From an uncultured Clostridia bacterium (GTDB taxonomy: Bacteria > Bacillota > Clostridia > Christensenellales > Borkfalkiaceae): 64,000 bases of DNA. A program made the translations under genes and the position numbers. Of the stretch, positions 27,547 through 36,204 are shown in pieces. The notes below the pieces were generated by a model. The model did not search any database and was not told where the DNA came from. It saw only the letters and a program-made list of their open reading frames with translations. Each line of letters opens with the position of its first letter. Position 1 is the stretch's first letter. The stretch covers positions 62,001-126,000 of the forward strand of contig CANRJR010000001.1 in assembly GCA_947631005.1 (NCBI GenBank), written 5' to 3'.

Positions 27547-28281
27547 ATGAACTTTCAAGTGATCGGTTGGACGGATTACGAAAACGACGCGTATCCCATG
27601 CACAGCGGGGATTTCGGGGCGGTGGATCGCGCCGTAGTGGAGGCGATCCGCGCGGGGGGATTCCGTTTCGGCGGCGACACTCATCAGAGCGGCGCGCCCT
27701 GCACGCCCGTGCTCAACGACGGCACGCGGGCGTGCTATTCTTTCCGAGAATGGGGCTACCTCATGGCGGAGGCGTACGAGCTTCGTCTCGGCGACGATTG
27801 GGACTATATGGCGTGGTATATGGACATTCAGAAAGAGCTCGACGGGGAAACGCTCATTTTGCCGCCCGCGGGGGTGGACAAGGCGCGCATCGTCGCACGG
27901 AGCGAGCTCTGCGAGGAATTTTCCGTACCCGTCTCCCCCGCCGCCTTAAACGCGGTGCGGCGCGGCGCAAAGACCAAGGAGATCCTCACCAAAGAAAACG
28001 GCTTCGAGCGGGTGTGCAAGGGCGACGTTCTCTGCTTCACCTGCGGGGAAGTCTGCCGCGTGCGGGTAACCAAGACGGAGGATTTCGCCTCTTTCGACGC
28101 CCTCTTCAAGGGTTCGGAATGGGACAGCGAAAGAGAACTGCGCCGCCGCAAGCGGATGATCTCCTGCGCCCTTTATGCGGGGTGCGACGCCGAACAGCTC
28201 TACCGCTCCCTCTCGGCGCGATTCCCCGACGGCGGGAGCGGATTTTCGACGGTCGTGTTTTCCTTTGTCCGCGTCCGCTGA
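27547..28281 (+). CDS. Hypothetical protein with an ASCH-like segment
   Basis: 244 aa, soluble, no signal peptide. The N-terminal half (MNFQVIGWTDYEND.., GGFRFGGDTHQSG, YSFREWGYLMAEAY) is not recognised. Residues ~155-185 (RVCKGDVLCFTCGEVCRVRVTKTEDFASFDALF) look like the GD-x-[IL]-x-F..V..I..F.SF.ELL core of ASCH/PUA-like RNA-binding domains; this is weak inference. The ATG follows the -10 box by 6 nt with no ribosome-binding site. It lies directly behind repeat copy A. Confidence 0.65.
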   Translation: MNFQVIGWTDYENDAYPMHSGDFGAVDRAVVEAIRAGGFRFGGDTHQSGAPCTPVLNDGTRACYSFREWGYLMAEAYELRLGDDWDYMAWYMDIQKELDGETLILPPAGVDKARIVARSELCEEFSVPVSPAALNAVRRGAKTKEILTKENGFERVCKGDVLCFTCGEVCRVRVTKTEDFASFDALFKGSEWDSERELRRRKRMISCALYAGCDAEQLYRSLSARFPDGGSGFSTVVFSFVRVR

Positions 28282-28402
28282 CCGTTCAAAAAAGCCGAAA
28301 ACGCCCGCCCGCACGGGGCGACGGCATTCGAAATGACGTCCGAAATGACGTTCGAAAAACATCGCAAAACCGACCTAAAAAATTCAAAAAAGGAGAAACG
28401 CT

Positions 28403-28948
28403 ATGAATTTGAAGGAACTTGAAGCCCTCTATCTCTCCCGCCAGAGCTGCCGCGAATTTACGGGCGAACCGCTCGACGACGCGCTTGTGCGCGAGATCTG
28501 CCGCGTCGCCCTGCTCGCCCCCTCGGCGTGCAACGCGCAGCCGTGGCATCTCATTGCGGCGACGGGCGCGAAGAAGGCGGAGATCGTGAAAGCCATGCAA
28601 CATCTCGGCATGAACAAGTTTGCGAGCGAAGCGGGCGCGATCGTCGTGGTGGCGGAGGACAAGAGCGGCGGGATCATGAAGATCGGCGCGGCGTTCAAAG
28701 AAAACGAATTTGTGCGCAACGACCTCGGCATTCTCACGGCGCACCTCGTTCTCGCGGCGCAGGCGGCGGGTGTGGGCAGCTGCATCCTCGGCTGGCGGGA
28801 CGAAAAGGAGCTCCGCTCCCTCCTCTCCCTCTCCGACAAGGTGCGCATTCCCGAAGTGGTCGCGCTCGGCTATCCCGCAAAAGACTACCCCGTGCGCGAG
28901 AAAAAGCGCAAGCCGCTCTCCGAGACCTTTACCCTCCTCTCCGACTGA
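28403..28948 (+). CDS. Nitroreductase-family flavoprotein
   Basis: 181 aa; ATG with AAAGGAG 7 nt upstream. FMN-binding family motifs: SRQSCREFTGEPL (about 12-24), APSACNAQPWHL (about 40), and AAGVGSCILGWRDE (about 119) with GYPAKDYPVREKKRKPL at the end. The oxidoreductase uses NAD(P)H and FMN; the natural substrate is unknown. The upstream 120 bp holds short direct repeats (CGAAATGACGT) and no clear promoter, so transcription may come from the gene before. Confidence 0.88.
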   Translation: MNLKELEALYLSRQSCREFTGEPLDDALVREICRVALLAPSACNAQPWHLIAATGAKKAEIVKAMQHLGMNKFASEAGAIVVVAEDKSGGIMKIGAAFKENEFVRNDLGILTAHLVLAAQAAGVGSCILGWRDEKELRSLLSLSDKVRIPEVVALGYPAKDYPVREKKRKPLSETFTLLSD

Positions 28949-28969
28949 ACGAAATCCTTGCAATGAAAA

Positions 28970-29003
28970 TGCGGGCGACCCGAATCGAATCGGGTCGCCC
29001 GCA
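28970..29003. terminator. Bidirectional hairpin between convergent genes
   Basis: TGCGGGCGACCCGA pairs perfectly with TCGGGTCGCCCGCA across a 6-nt loop. There is no strong U-tract. Confidence 0.65.
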
Positions 29004-29015
29004 GGCATATTTCCT

Positions 29016-30191
29016 TTATTCCGAGAGGGCGGTGATGAACGCCTTGCCCTCCTCTTCGGTGTCGAAAACGGCGATATAGTGATAGTTTCCCATGGCGGGC
29101 GCGAGCGCGGAATCGACGCCGCCGTACGACTTCAAATGCTCGCCGTACCGCTGTAAGATCTGCTCGTGCGAAAGTTTGTAGTTGCGCACGGTGCGCCGTC
29201 CGACGAACATGCAGTAGCAGTGTTCGCCCCGTTCGTAACCTGCCGTTCCTTTCGCCATCATCTCCCCCCAAATGCGGTAGACGTCGACGCTGTTGGCATA
29301 GTTCATCATATCGGGCGAGCACCCGCCCGAGGGGCGCATGTTGACTTCGAGCGCGACGATGCTCCCCTTTTTGCCGAGCGCGCAGTCCTCGTCGAGACGG
29401 AAAAACTCGAAGTGGACGAAGCGGCTCTTCACGCGGAAGGCTTTGAGCGCGCGGCGACCCGCGTCCCGCACGTCGTCGGCGAGCTCTTTCACGATGTAAA
29501 AACAGCTCGTCGCGCCCTCGTTCACGATGTCCATGAGCGAATGCGGGGTGATGTTGCCCGTCTCAAACACGGGATTGCCGAGGCAGTCGACGATGGCGTC
29601 GTACGAACAGACCGTGCCGTTTACGAACTCCTCCATGATGTATCCCGTGAGCCCCTTTTCGAAAAAGACGCGCAGTTCCTCTTCGTTCGAGATCTTGAAA
29701 TTCCCGTTCGCCCCCACGCCGTTGTCGGGTTTGAGACAGGCGCAGCCCACCTTACGCAAAAACTCGCGGCAGACCGAAAAGTCCTCGGCGAGCACATACC
29801 GCGCGACGGGGATTCCCGCGAGGCGGTATTTTTCTTTCATCTGCGACTTGTATTTGACGGGCTTCATGTCCTGTACGTGGAAACCCGAGGGGATGTTGAA
29901 GTCGGTGCGCAGACGGGCGTCCCGTTCCAGCCAAAACTCGTTGTTGCTTTCGAGGGCGTCGCACCGACCGTATTTGAAGAGAAAGAAGGCGACCGCGCTG
30001 TACACCTCTTCGTAGTTGCCGAGGTCGCCGACCTTATAGTACTCTTCGAGCGAAGCGCGCAACGCATCGGACAAATTGTCGTAGGGGCAATCGCCGATGC
30101 CGAGCACGCGCACGCCCTGTTCGCGGAGCGCGGCGCAGAACCGCCAATAGCTATCGGGAAAATTCGGAGATAAAAAGATGAAATTCTTCAT
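29016..30191 (-). CDS. ATP-grasp ligase-like protein
   Basis: 391 aa. An N-terminal Rossmann-like part (MKNFIFLSPNFPDSYWRFC, GIGDCPYDNLS) is followed by an ATP-grasp fold: ACLKPDNGVGANGNFKIS (about 172-188; P-loop-like), YIMEEFVNGTVCSYDAIVD (about 207) and FHFEFF..VALEVNMRPSGGCSP (metal-binding E-x-N near 300). Such enzymes join a carboxylate to an amine or thiol with ATP. No peptide or cofactor cluster is nearby, so the substrate is unknown. The ATG at 30191 is 7 nt from a strong -10 box, so the mRNA is probably leaderless. Confidence 0.82.
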   Translation of the reverse strand: MKNFIFLSPNFPDSYWRFCAALREQGVRVLGIGDCPYDNLSDALRASLEEYYKVGDLGNYEEVYSAVAFFLFKYGRCDALESNNEFWLERDARLRTDFNIPSGFHVQDMKPVKYKSQMKEKYRLAGIPVARYVLAEDFSVCREFLRKVGCACLKPDNGVGANGNFKISNEEELRVFFEKGLTGYIMEEFVNGTVCSYDAIVDCLGNPVFETGNITPHSLMDIVNEGATSCFYIVKELADDVRDAGRRALKAFRVKSRFVHFEFFRLDEDCALGKKGSIVALEVNMRPSGGCSPDMMNYANSVDVYRIWGEMMAKGTAGYERGEHCYCMFVGRRTVRNYKLSHEQILQRYGEHLKSYGGVDSALAPAMGNYHYIAVFDTEEEGKAFITALSE

Positions 30192-30198
30192 GCCGCTC

Positions 30199-30227
30199 AT
30201 TATACTCCGCAAAAAAAATTCTGTCAA
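30199..30227 (-). promoter_or_regulatory. Promoter of the ATP-grasp gene (predicts a leaderless mRNA)
   Basis: On the minus strand: TTGACA (30227-30222), 17-nt spacer, TATAAT (30204-30199), then 7 nt to ATG. Confidence 0.8.
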
Positions 30228-30254
30228 CGGAAAACGGAAAAAAGCGCGATTATG

Positions 30255-30283
30255 TTGACAAATTCATCTCCTGTCACTATAAT
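30255..30283 (+). promoter_or_regulatory. Promoter of the GNAT-like gene (predicts a leaderless mRNA)
   Basis: TTGACA (30255-30260), 17-nt spacer, TATAAT (30278-30283), then 7 nt to ATG 30291. An in-frame ATG at 30252 lies upstream of this promoter and is not used. Confidence 0.8.
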
Positions 30284-30290
30284 ATCAACT

Positions 30291-31409
30291 ATGATTACCA
30301 TCGAAAAAGTCAAAACGAAATCGCAAAGAAAGGCTTTTGTCAACTTTCCGCTCAAACTCTATAAAGGCAATCCCTACTTCGTTCCCCCGCTCTACGGCGA
30401 CGAAATGCGGGTATTCCGCGACGATTATCATTACTATGAGCAAGCCGAAGCCGTCTATTATCTCGCCTACCGCGACGGCAAGGTCGTGGGCCGTATTTCA
30501 GGGATCTTGCACCACGCGAGCAACCGCAAGTGGAATCAGCGGCGCGTCCGCTTCACCCGCTTCGACTGCATCGACGACGGCGAAGTTGCCCATGCTCTTT
30601 TTACCGCCGTCGAGGATTGGGCGAAGGCGCAGGGCATGGAAGAGGTCGTCGGTCCGCTCGGATTCTCCGATCTCGAACGCGAGGGACTTTTGATCGAGGG
30701 TTTCGAAGAACTCTCCACGTTCGAGGAGCAGTACAACTATCCCTACTACCAAAAACTCATCGAGGAAAACGGCTACGCCAAAGAGGCGGATTGGGTGGAA
30801 TATAAGCTCTATTTGCCCGACACGATCGACGAGCGGTACGGACGGGTCGGACAGCGCGTCCTCGAACGCTTCCATCTTCGGTTCGGCGACGCGAAAGACA
30901 CCGACGACTTCCTCAAAAAGTATTCCGATCTCTTCCTCGATCTGCTCGACGAGACCTATTCGGGGCTGTACGGCACCGTCCCCTTTACCCCCGCGATGAA
31001 GCGCGAGCTCATCAAGAGTTTCCGTCAGATCATCGACCTGCGCTTTGTGCGCATCATTTTGGACGAGAACGGCCGCCCCGTCTGCGCGGGGCTGTGCTTC
31101 CCCGCCATCGGAGAGGCGTTACAGCCGTCAGGCGGGAAACTCACCCTCCCCACCCTCTTCCGCATTCTGAAAGCGGTGAAAAAGCCGAAAGTGCTCGACC
31201 TCGGACTCATCGGCGTCATTCCCGAATATCACATGAAAGGGGTGAGCTCGGTCTTGCTGTGGGAACTCATCTGCATGATGCGGGACGCGGGGATCGACCA
31301 CTGTGAGACCAACCTCATGTTGGAGGACAACTTCAACATCCAAAACCAGTGGAAGGTATTCTCGACGCAACAGCACAAACGCCGCCGTTCTTTCCTCAAA
31401 AAATTATAA
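30291..31409 (+). CDS. GNAT-superfamily N-acetyltransferase-like protein
   Basis: 372 aa. It starts MITIEKVKTKSQRKAFVNFP and has a first acetyltransferase-like half (VYYLAYRDGKVVGRISGILHH, about 60-80; then EEVVGPLGFSDLEREGLLIEG) and a second half with VRIILDENGRPVCAGLCFPAI (about 255) and LDLGLIGVIPEYHMKGVSSVLLWELI (about 300-325), the acetyl-CoA-binding region. The family is conserved in gut Bacteroidota and Clostridia as an uncharacterised GNAT. It is divergent from the ATP-grasp gene across a 99-bp gap holding both promoters, so the two may be co-regulated. The YwaF-like gene follows 12 nt later. Confidence 0.78.
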   Translation: MITIEKVKTKSQRKAFVNFPLKLYKGNPYFVPPLYGDEMRVFRDDYHYYEQAEAVYYLAYRDGKVVGRISGILHHASNRKWNQRRVRFTRFDCIDDGEVAHALFTAVEDWAKAQGMEEVVGPLGFSDLEREGLLIEGFEELSTFEEQYNYPYYQKLIEENGYAKEADWVEYKLYLPDTIDERYGRVGQRVLERFHLRFGDAKDTDDFLKKYSDLFLDLLDETYSGLYGTVPFTPAMKRELIKSFRQIIDLRFVRIILDENGRPVCAGLCFPAIGEALQPSGGKLTLPTLFRILKAVKKPKVLDLGLIGVIPEYHMKGVSSVLLWELICMMRDAGIDHCETNLMLEDNFNIQNQWKVFSTQQHKRRRSFLKKL

Positions 31410-31421
31410 TCCGACGGGCAA

Positions 31422-32297
31422 ATGAATCTTTCCTATCTCTCCGCTCCGCATATTTTGATGATCGCAGTCGCCGTGTGCTTTGTCGCCGGCGTTTGCCTTT
31501 TGTTGCGGGGACGGTCGGATGGGACAAAGCGCGCCGTTTTGTTTGCGTTCGCCCTTTTGAACCTCGTTCAGCATCTTCTGAAATCTTTCGTTTGGCCGCA
31601 CATGTGGGGGACGGGATTTTCGAGCAGCAACACGGCGTACAACGTGTGCGCCATTCTCATCTACCTCACGCCGATCGCCTACTGCTGTAAGCTCGATCTT
31701 CTGCGGGACACCGTTTTATACATCGGGACGATCGGTCCGTCGCTCACCCTCTGCATCCCCTATTGGTTTCAGGGACAGCCCTTTTTGCAATGGGAGGTGT
31801 TGCGCTTCTTCGTGTGCCACGTCCTCCTGATCCTCACCTCGCTTGCCCCGCTCCTCGTCGGGTTGCACCGCCCCTCGTTCGCGCGCGCTCCCCTCATCCC
31901 CCTCGCCTTCTTTGCCATGCTCGCCGCAATCTTGCTCAACGATACCCTCTGCTGTCTTACGGGGCTCATCCCCTCCGACAACATCTTCCAAACGCTTTCC
32001 GATCTCAACCCCTGCTGGTCGATGCGCCCCGCCGCGCCCGAGAACTTCCAATGGGCGGCGGATCTTTTGGAAAGCCTGTCCCCGTCCTTCTTGCTCGGCA
32101 ACGAGACCCGACCCTACGTGCCCATTCTCTGGTTCTTCATCCCCATCTACCTCGGGCTGTTCTTCCTCACGGGATTGAGCGGACTGCTCTTCGACCGCGC
32201 CGCGTGGAAACGGCAAGCCCACCGAGAGGACTGCAAGCCGTTCAAAAAGTACGTATCATGCCGCGCGTTCGTCGTACGTCCGTTCCGCTTTTCATAA
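31422..32297 (+). CDS. YwaF-family (TIGR02206-like) integral membrane protein
   Basis: 291 aa with about seven hydrophobic helices (for example ILMIAVAVCFVAGVCLLL at 11-28, YNVCAILIYLTPIAYC near 69, IPLAFFAMLAAILLN near 164 and LWFFIPIYLGLFFLTG near 237). HLLKSFVWPHMWG near 47 and LNPCWSMRP in the loop match the YwaF pattern by memory. No enzymatic motif was seen. It starts 12 nt after the GNAT-like gene and is probably translated from the same mRNA. Confidence 0.7.
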   Translation: MNLSYLSAPHILMIAVAVCFVAGVCLLLRGRSDGTKRAVLFAFALLNLVQHLLKSFVWPHMWGTGFSSSNTAYNVCAILIYLTPIAYCCKLDLLRDTVLYIGTIGPSLTLCIPYWFQGQPFLQWEVLRFFVCHVLLILTSLAPLLVGLHRPSFARAPLIPLAFFAMLAAILLNDTLCCLTGLIPSDNIFQTLSDLNPCWSMRPAAPENFQWAADLLESLSPSFLLGNETRPYVPILWFFIPIYLGLFFLTGLSGLLFDRAAWKRQAHREDCKPFKKYVSCRAFVVRPFRFS

Positions 32298-32317
32298 CGC
32301 TTTGCATCGCATGAAAT

Positions 32318-32350
32318 ACGAGCCCCTGCGCTTTCGGCGCAGGGGCTCGT
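32318..32350. terminator. Bidirectional terminator hairpin
   Basis: ACGAGCCCCTGCGC pairs with GCGCAGGGGCTCGT, loop TTTCG, between the convergent YwaF-like (+) and GH13 (-) genes. Confidence 0.7.
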
Positions 32351-32369
32351 GTCTCTCCGATAAAACCGT

Positions 32370-33680
32370 TCAACCGACGCGGCAGACCGCGCCCGAAAAG
32401 GGCGCGAGCGTGAGCGCGGCGAGGTCTTTTTTCTCGCCCGTGAGCAGGTCGACCCCCTCCCCCGCGCCCGCGTTGAGCGTACAGGGCGCGTCCGCAATGT
32501 TGACGGCGGCGACGATCCGCTCCCCCTGCCATGTGCGGGAGAAGGCGAGCGCGGTGTTCGTGAGCGCGCATTTTGCGTAGTCGCCGTAGGCGAGCGCGGG
32601 CGTGCCGCTACGGATGGCGCAGAGCTTGCGGATATGTCCCGTGAGCGGGACTTCGGTCTTGTCAAGGTCGTCGATGCAGGGGCGAAGCCGATAGTCGAAG
32701 TCCGACTTATCCCCCTCGGCGGCGAACTCCGAGCCGTAATAAAGACAGGGAATTCCCGGCATGGAGAAGAGCAGGGTATAGAGATTTGCAAGGTTGCGCC
32801 GCTCTTTGAGCGCGGTCGCGGCGCGCTCCACGTCGTGATTGTCGACAAAGGAAAAGAGGTTCTTCCCGCAGAACAGCGTCCACTCGAACGCCCCGAACAG
32901 CCGCGTGAGCGAATACTCGATCTCGAAGAGATTTTTGCTGTTGAACGCCGAGAGCATGCTGCGGAAACCCTCGTAATTGGTGATGGAATCGAGGCGCGCC
33001 GGGTGGACGAGCGCGCGGAAATTGGTGAGGTGCACCACCTCCCCCATCAAAAAGAAATCCGCCCGCTTTTCCGACACGGTACGCCGCAACAACTCCATGA
33101 ACCACTGCGGCAGGAGATAGCTCACGTCCAGCCGAAGCCCGTCGATCCCGAACGCGTCGATCCAGAACCGCACCGCATCCATGAGGTAGTTCTGCACGTC
33201 GGGATTTTCGAGGCGAAGCGCGACGAGCTCGGCGTGTCCCTCCCAATCGCGATAGGAAAATCCGTCGCGGTAGGGCGAATCGCCGTAAAAATTGATGTCG
33301 AACCAAAAACGGTAGCCCGTGTTTTCGCGCTGTTTTTGCACCTCGCAAAAGGGCGGGAAATGTCTGCCGACGTGATTGAACACGCCGTCGAGGACGACGC
33401 GGATGCCCGCTTCGTGGAAGGCGCGCACGAGCGCGGCGAACTCCTCGTTCGTGCCGAGGCGGCGGTCGATGCGGAAAAAATCGGCGGTGTCGTAGCCGTG
33501 CCGCTCGGATTCGAAGAGCGGGTTAAACAGCACGGCGGTAACGCCGAGTGCTTTCAGGCGGGGGATCTCCGCTTGGATCTTGCCGAGCCTGTGACGGATC
33601 TCGCCGAAGTCGTTTTCACGCTCCGCGCCGCAAAATCCGAGGGGATAAATTTGATAAAATACGCTTTCGTCGAACCACAT
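32370..33680 (-). CDS. Glycoside hydrolase family 13 (alpha-amylase-type) enzyme
   Basis: 436 aa, cytoplasmic. GH13 regions: VLDGVFNHVG (region I, about 92-101), GLRLDVSYLL (II, nucleophile Asp, about 182), FLMGEVVH (III, acid Glu, about 208) and FVDNHDVERA (IV, about 268). MWFDESVFYQIYPLGF is a typical start for neopullulanase or maltodextrin-hydrolase-like members. It hydrolyses alpha-1,4-linked oligosaccharides inside the cell. Its ATG lies 6 nt after the GH3 stop, so the two form an operon. Confidence 0.9.
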   Translation of the reverse strand: MWFDESVFYQIYPLGFCGAERENDFGEIRHRLGKIQAEIPRLKALGVTAVLFNPLFESERHGYDTADFFRIDRRLGTNEEFAALVRAFHEAGIRVVLDGVFNHVGRHFPPFCEVQKQRENTGYRFWFDINFYGDSPYRDGFSYRDWEGHAELVALRLENPDVQNYLMDAVRFWIDAFGIDGLRLDVSYLLPQWFMELLRRTVSEKRADFFLMGEVVHLTNFRALVHPARLDSITNYEGFRSMLSAFNSKNLFEIEYSLTRLFGAFEWTLFCGKNLFSFVDNHDVERAATALKERRNLANLYTLLFSMPGIPCLYYGSEFAAEGDKSDFDYRLRPCIDDLDKTEVPLTGHIRKLCAIRSGTPALAYGDYAKCALTNTALAFSRTWQGERIVAAVNIADAPCTLNAGAGEGVDLLTGEKKDLAALTLAPFSGAVCRVG

Positions 33681-33686
33681 AATGTC

Positions 33687-36092
33687 TCACTCTGTCTCTT
33701 TTGTTTCGTCGGGAATGGGTTTTTTGAATGCCGAAGTATGCATCACGGCGCGCAACACTTCCATGGCGTTTTGTTGCAGTTCGGCGAGGGTGAACCCCTC
33801 CTCTTTGCCGATCTGTTTGAGGGGCGAGCCGCCCTGTATCTTTTTGCCGACGTATTTCCCGCCGGGCATGAGCACGTTGACCCCCGCGCGGATGCGGTAG
33901 GCGTTGTTGGAGATGTTCTTAAATTCGGGGCTCTTCGCGGGGCGCATCCACCAATCGGTGATCACACAGCCGTCGAATCCCCATTCGCCGCGCAGAATTC
34001 CGCGGATGAGCTCGTAATGATAGTGCGCCCAAACGCCGTTGATCTTATTGTACGACGTCATCAAAAAGCGCGGCTTGCCCTCTTTCACGCAGATTTCGAA
34101 CGCACGCAGATACAGCTCGCGCAACGCGCGTTCGGAGACGCGGGAATCGTTGCGGTTGCGGTTGAATTCCTGGTTGTTGCAGGCGAAGTGCTTGGGACAT
34201 GCCGACCCGCCCTCCGATTGCAGTCCCCGCACCGCCGCCGCCGCCATCTTCCCCGCGAGGTAGGGATCTTCCGAAAAGTATTCGAAATTCCTGCCGCCGA
34301 GCGGGTTGCGGTGCAAATTCATGGCGGGCGCAAGTAAGACGTGCGAACCGCGCTCCCGCATCTCCCGCCCCATGGCGGCATAGACGCCGAAGATGAGCGA
34401 TTCGTCGAAAGTGGCGCAAAGCAGCGTTCCGATGGGGACGAGCGAGCAGGACGCTTTGAGCCGTATGCCCGAGGGTCCGTCCGTCGCCGTCACCGCGGGC
34501 ACGCCCTTTTGCCGCAACGACTTGGTAACGCCGCCGAGCACGCCCGCGTTGCCCGCCGCGCCGAGTGGGGAATCCATGTGAAAATCCCCACGCGAGAGTG
34601 CTTCGAGCTCCTCCGCGGTCAGTTGGGCGACGAACCTGTCGAGCGGGGCTCTGCCCGCCTTTACGTCGCCGAGGGTGATCCCCCTGTCCCCCGACGGGGC
34701 GATCTCCTCGGGTAAATGTTCGAGGATCTGCGCTTTGAGATTTTTTTCGGAGAACGCGCAGTAGTTGCCGAGTTCGTTGTCGGCGAGCACGCGGAACGGA
34801 CGCTTGGGCGCGGCTTGTTCGGAGAGCTGTTCGACGACGCGCGGCATTTCGAGGGTGAATCCCCCCACGGGCGTCGCACTCCGCACGTCCGTCCCCACGA
34901 AGATCTCATACCGCCCCGCGTACATCACATATGCCTTTTTGCTCTCGTCGTACGAGGCGAAACTCCTGTCGTCGAAATAGAGGTCGCCGAACGTTTCGCC
35001 GTCGGCGGGCAAGAGCGGCGTCTTGCGGAAGCCGACGAGCTCGCGCGCGGGATTGGCGAGCAAAACGCTCGGCTTTTTCACATAGACCTGCACCGTCTCC
35101 CGTCCCGCGCGTTTTCCCGTATTGCGGACGCGGAAACGGACGTGCATGTCGTCGTACGTCGCGCTGACCGTAAACGTGGTGTACGAGAGCCCGAACCCGA
35201 ACGGAAAGAGCACGTCGTCGCGCGCGAACGTCTCGAAATAGCGGTAGCCGACGAACACGTCCTCGGCGTATTGGTTGAAACGGGCGTTGCCGAAGTTGCG
35301 GGCGGGATAGCGGTCGTAGGCGAGCGCGACGGTATCGGGCAGTTTGCCGCAGGGCGACCGCTTCCCGAGCAGGAGGTCGGCGACGGCGTTCCCCGTCTCC
35401 ATGCCGCCCTGCCATACGAGAAGAAGCGCGTCGATCTCGTATTCGGACAAAAAGGAAAAGTCGATGAGGTTGCCGATGTTGAGCACGACGGCGACGTGCG
35501 GGAAGCTCTTGGTCACCCGTTCGAGGAGACGCCGCTCGGCGTCGGTGAGGTAAAAACTTCCCTTTATCAGCTCGCTCTCGCGGTCCTCGCCCGCCGCCCT
35601 GCCGATCACGACGACGGCGGTATCCGCCTCCTGCACGGCGTGCAGCATGACCTGCTCGGGCACGTCGGGTTCGGGGAAAGAGAACGGCCAATTCCCCCAG
35701 CTCCCCTTGGGCGCGGGATGCGCCGCGACGTAGCCGCGGTAAAATTCCTCGACGGAGGAGGACAGGTTCGCGCCCGCCCGCTTCAACCCGTCGAGAATGC
35801 TTACGGCGTACGGCTTCAACACGTTTCCGCCCGAGCCGTAACCCGTATAGAATGTGTCGATCTGCACCCGTCCGAAGAGGGCGAATTTCCCCGTAAGGGG
35901 AAGCGTATCTTGATTTTTGAGCAACACCGCGCCCTCCGCGGCGGCGCGGCGCAACATTTCGGAGGTCGCGGGGGGACAGTCGTATTCCCCCTCGGCGGCG
36001 GTGTTCTCGCCCTGCGCGAGGGAATTTCCCGAAAGTTTGTTGTACATCCGCGCGGCGAGATTGACGAAACGTTGTCTGATGGTCTTGGGCAT
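33687..36092 (-). CDS. Glycoside hydrolase family 3 enzyme with swapped domain order
   Basis: 801 aa; ATG 36092 follows GGAGTGAGTGT. The domains are permuted. The GH3 C-terminal domain comes first (about 40-260: GAVLLKNQDTLPL, VLNIGNLIDFSF, LLVWQGGMETGNAVADLL, GKLPDTVALAYDRYP). A fibronectin-III-like domain follows (about 270-400: PFGFGLSYTTF, GRETVQVYVKKP). The catalytic barrel is last (about 475-801: GPSGIRLKAS, LLAPAMNLHRNPLGGRNFEYFSEDP, KHFACNNQE, GCVITDWW with the nucleophile Asp). Ruminococcus and Butyrivibrio beta-glucosidases have this order. Likely beta-glucosidase or xylosidase; no signal peptide, so intracellular. Confidence 0.88.
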   Translation of the reverse strand: MPKTIRQRFVNLAARMYNKLSGNSLAQGENTAAEGEYDCPPATSEMLRRAAAEGAVLLKNQDTLPLTGKFALFGRVQIDTFYTGYGSGGNVLKPYAVSILDGLKRAGANLSSSVEEFYRGYVAAHPAPKGSWGNWPFSFPEPDVPEQVMLHAVQEADTAVVVIGRAAGEDRESELIKGSFYLTDAERRLLERVTKSFPHVAVVLNIGNLIDFSFLSEYEIDALLLVWQGGMETGNAVADLLLGKRSPCGKLPDTVALAYDRYPARNFGNARFNQYAEDVFVGYRYFETFARDDVLFPFGFGLSYTTFTVSATYDDMHVRFRVRNTGKRAGRETVQVYVKKPSVLLANPARELVGFRKTPLLPADGETFGDLYFDDRSFASYDESKKAYVMYAGRYEIFVGTDVRSATPVGGFTLEMPRVVEQLSEQAAPKRPFRVLADNELGNYCAFSEKNLKAQILEHLPEEIAPSGDRGITLGDVKAGRAPLDRFVAQLTAEELEALSRGDFHMDSPLGAAGNAGVLGGVTKSLRQKGVPAVTATDGPSGIRLKASCSLVPIGTLLCATFDESLIFGVYAAMGREMRERGSHVLLAPAMNLHRNPLGGRNFEYFSEDPYLAGKMAAAAVRGLQSEGGSACPKHFACNNQEFNRNRNDSRVSERALRELYLRAFEICVKEGKPRFLMTSYNKINGVWAHYHYELIRGILRGEWGFDGCVITDWWMRPAKSPEFKNISNNAYRIRAGVNVLMPGGKYVGKKIQGGSPLKQIGKEEGFTLAELQQNAMEVLRAVMHTSAFKKPIPDETKETE

Positions 36093-36120
36093 ACACTCAC
36101 TCCATAACCGTACTGCTTTG

Positions 36121-36149
36121 ATTATAACATTTTGCGGCGCGTCTGTCAA
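36121..36149 (-). promoter_or_regulatory. Promoter of the GH3-GH13 operon
   Basis: On the minus strand: TTGACA (36149-36144), 17-nt spacer, TATAAT (36126-36121). Confidence 0.8.
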
Positions 36150-36168
36150 GATACGCCCCGCAAATGTC

Positions 36169-36197
36169 TTGCATTCGACGAAAATTTCGTGTATAAT
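36169..36197 (+). promoter_or_regulatory. Promoter of the M18 aminopeptidase gene (predicts a leaderless mRNA)
   Basis: TTGCAT (36169-36174), 17-nt spacer, TATAAT (36192-36197), then 7 nt to ATG 36205. Confidence 0.7.
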
Positions 36198-36204
36198 AGC
36201 CCAT

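Noticed and set aside
35917..36204. N-terminal extension of the M18 aminopeptidase frame
   Set aside because: It overlaps the oppositely oriented GH3 gene and lies upstream of the M18 promoter.
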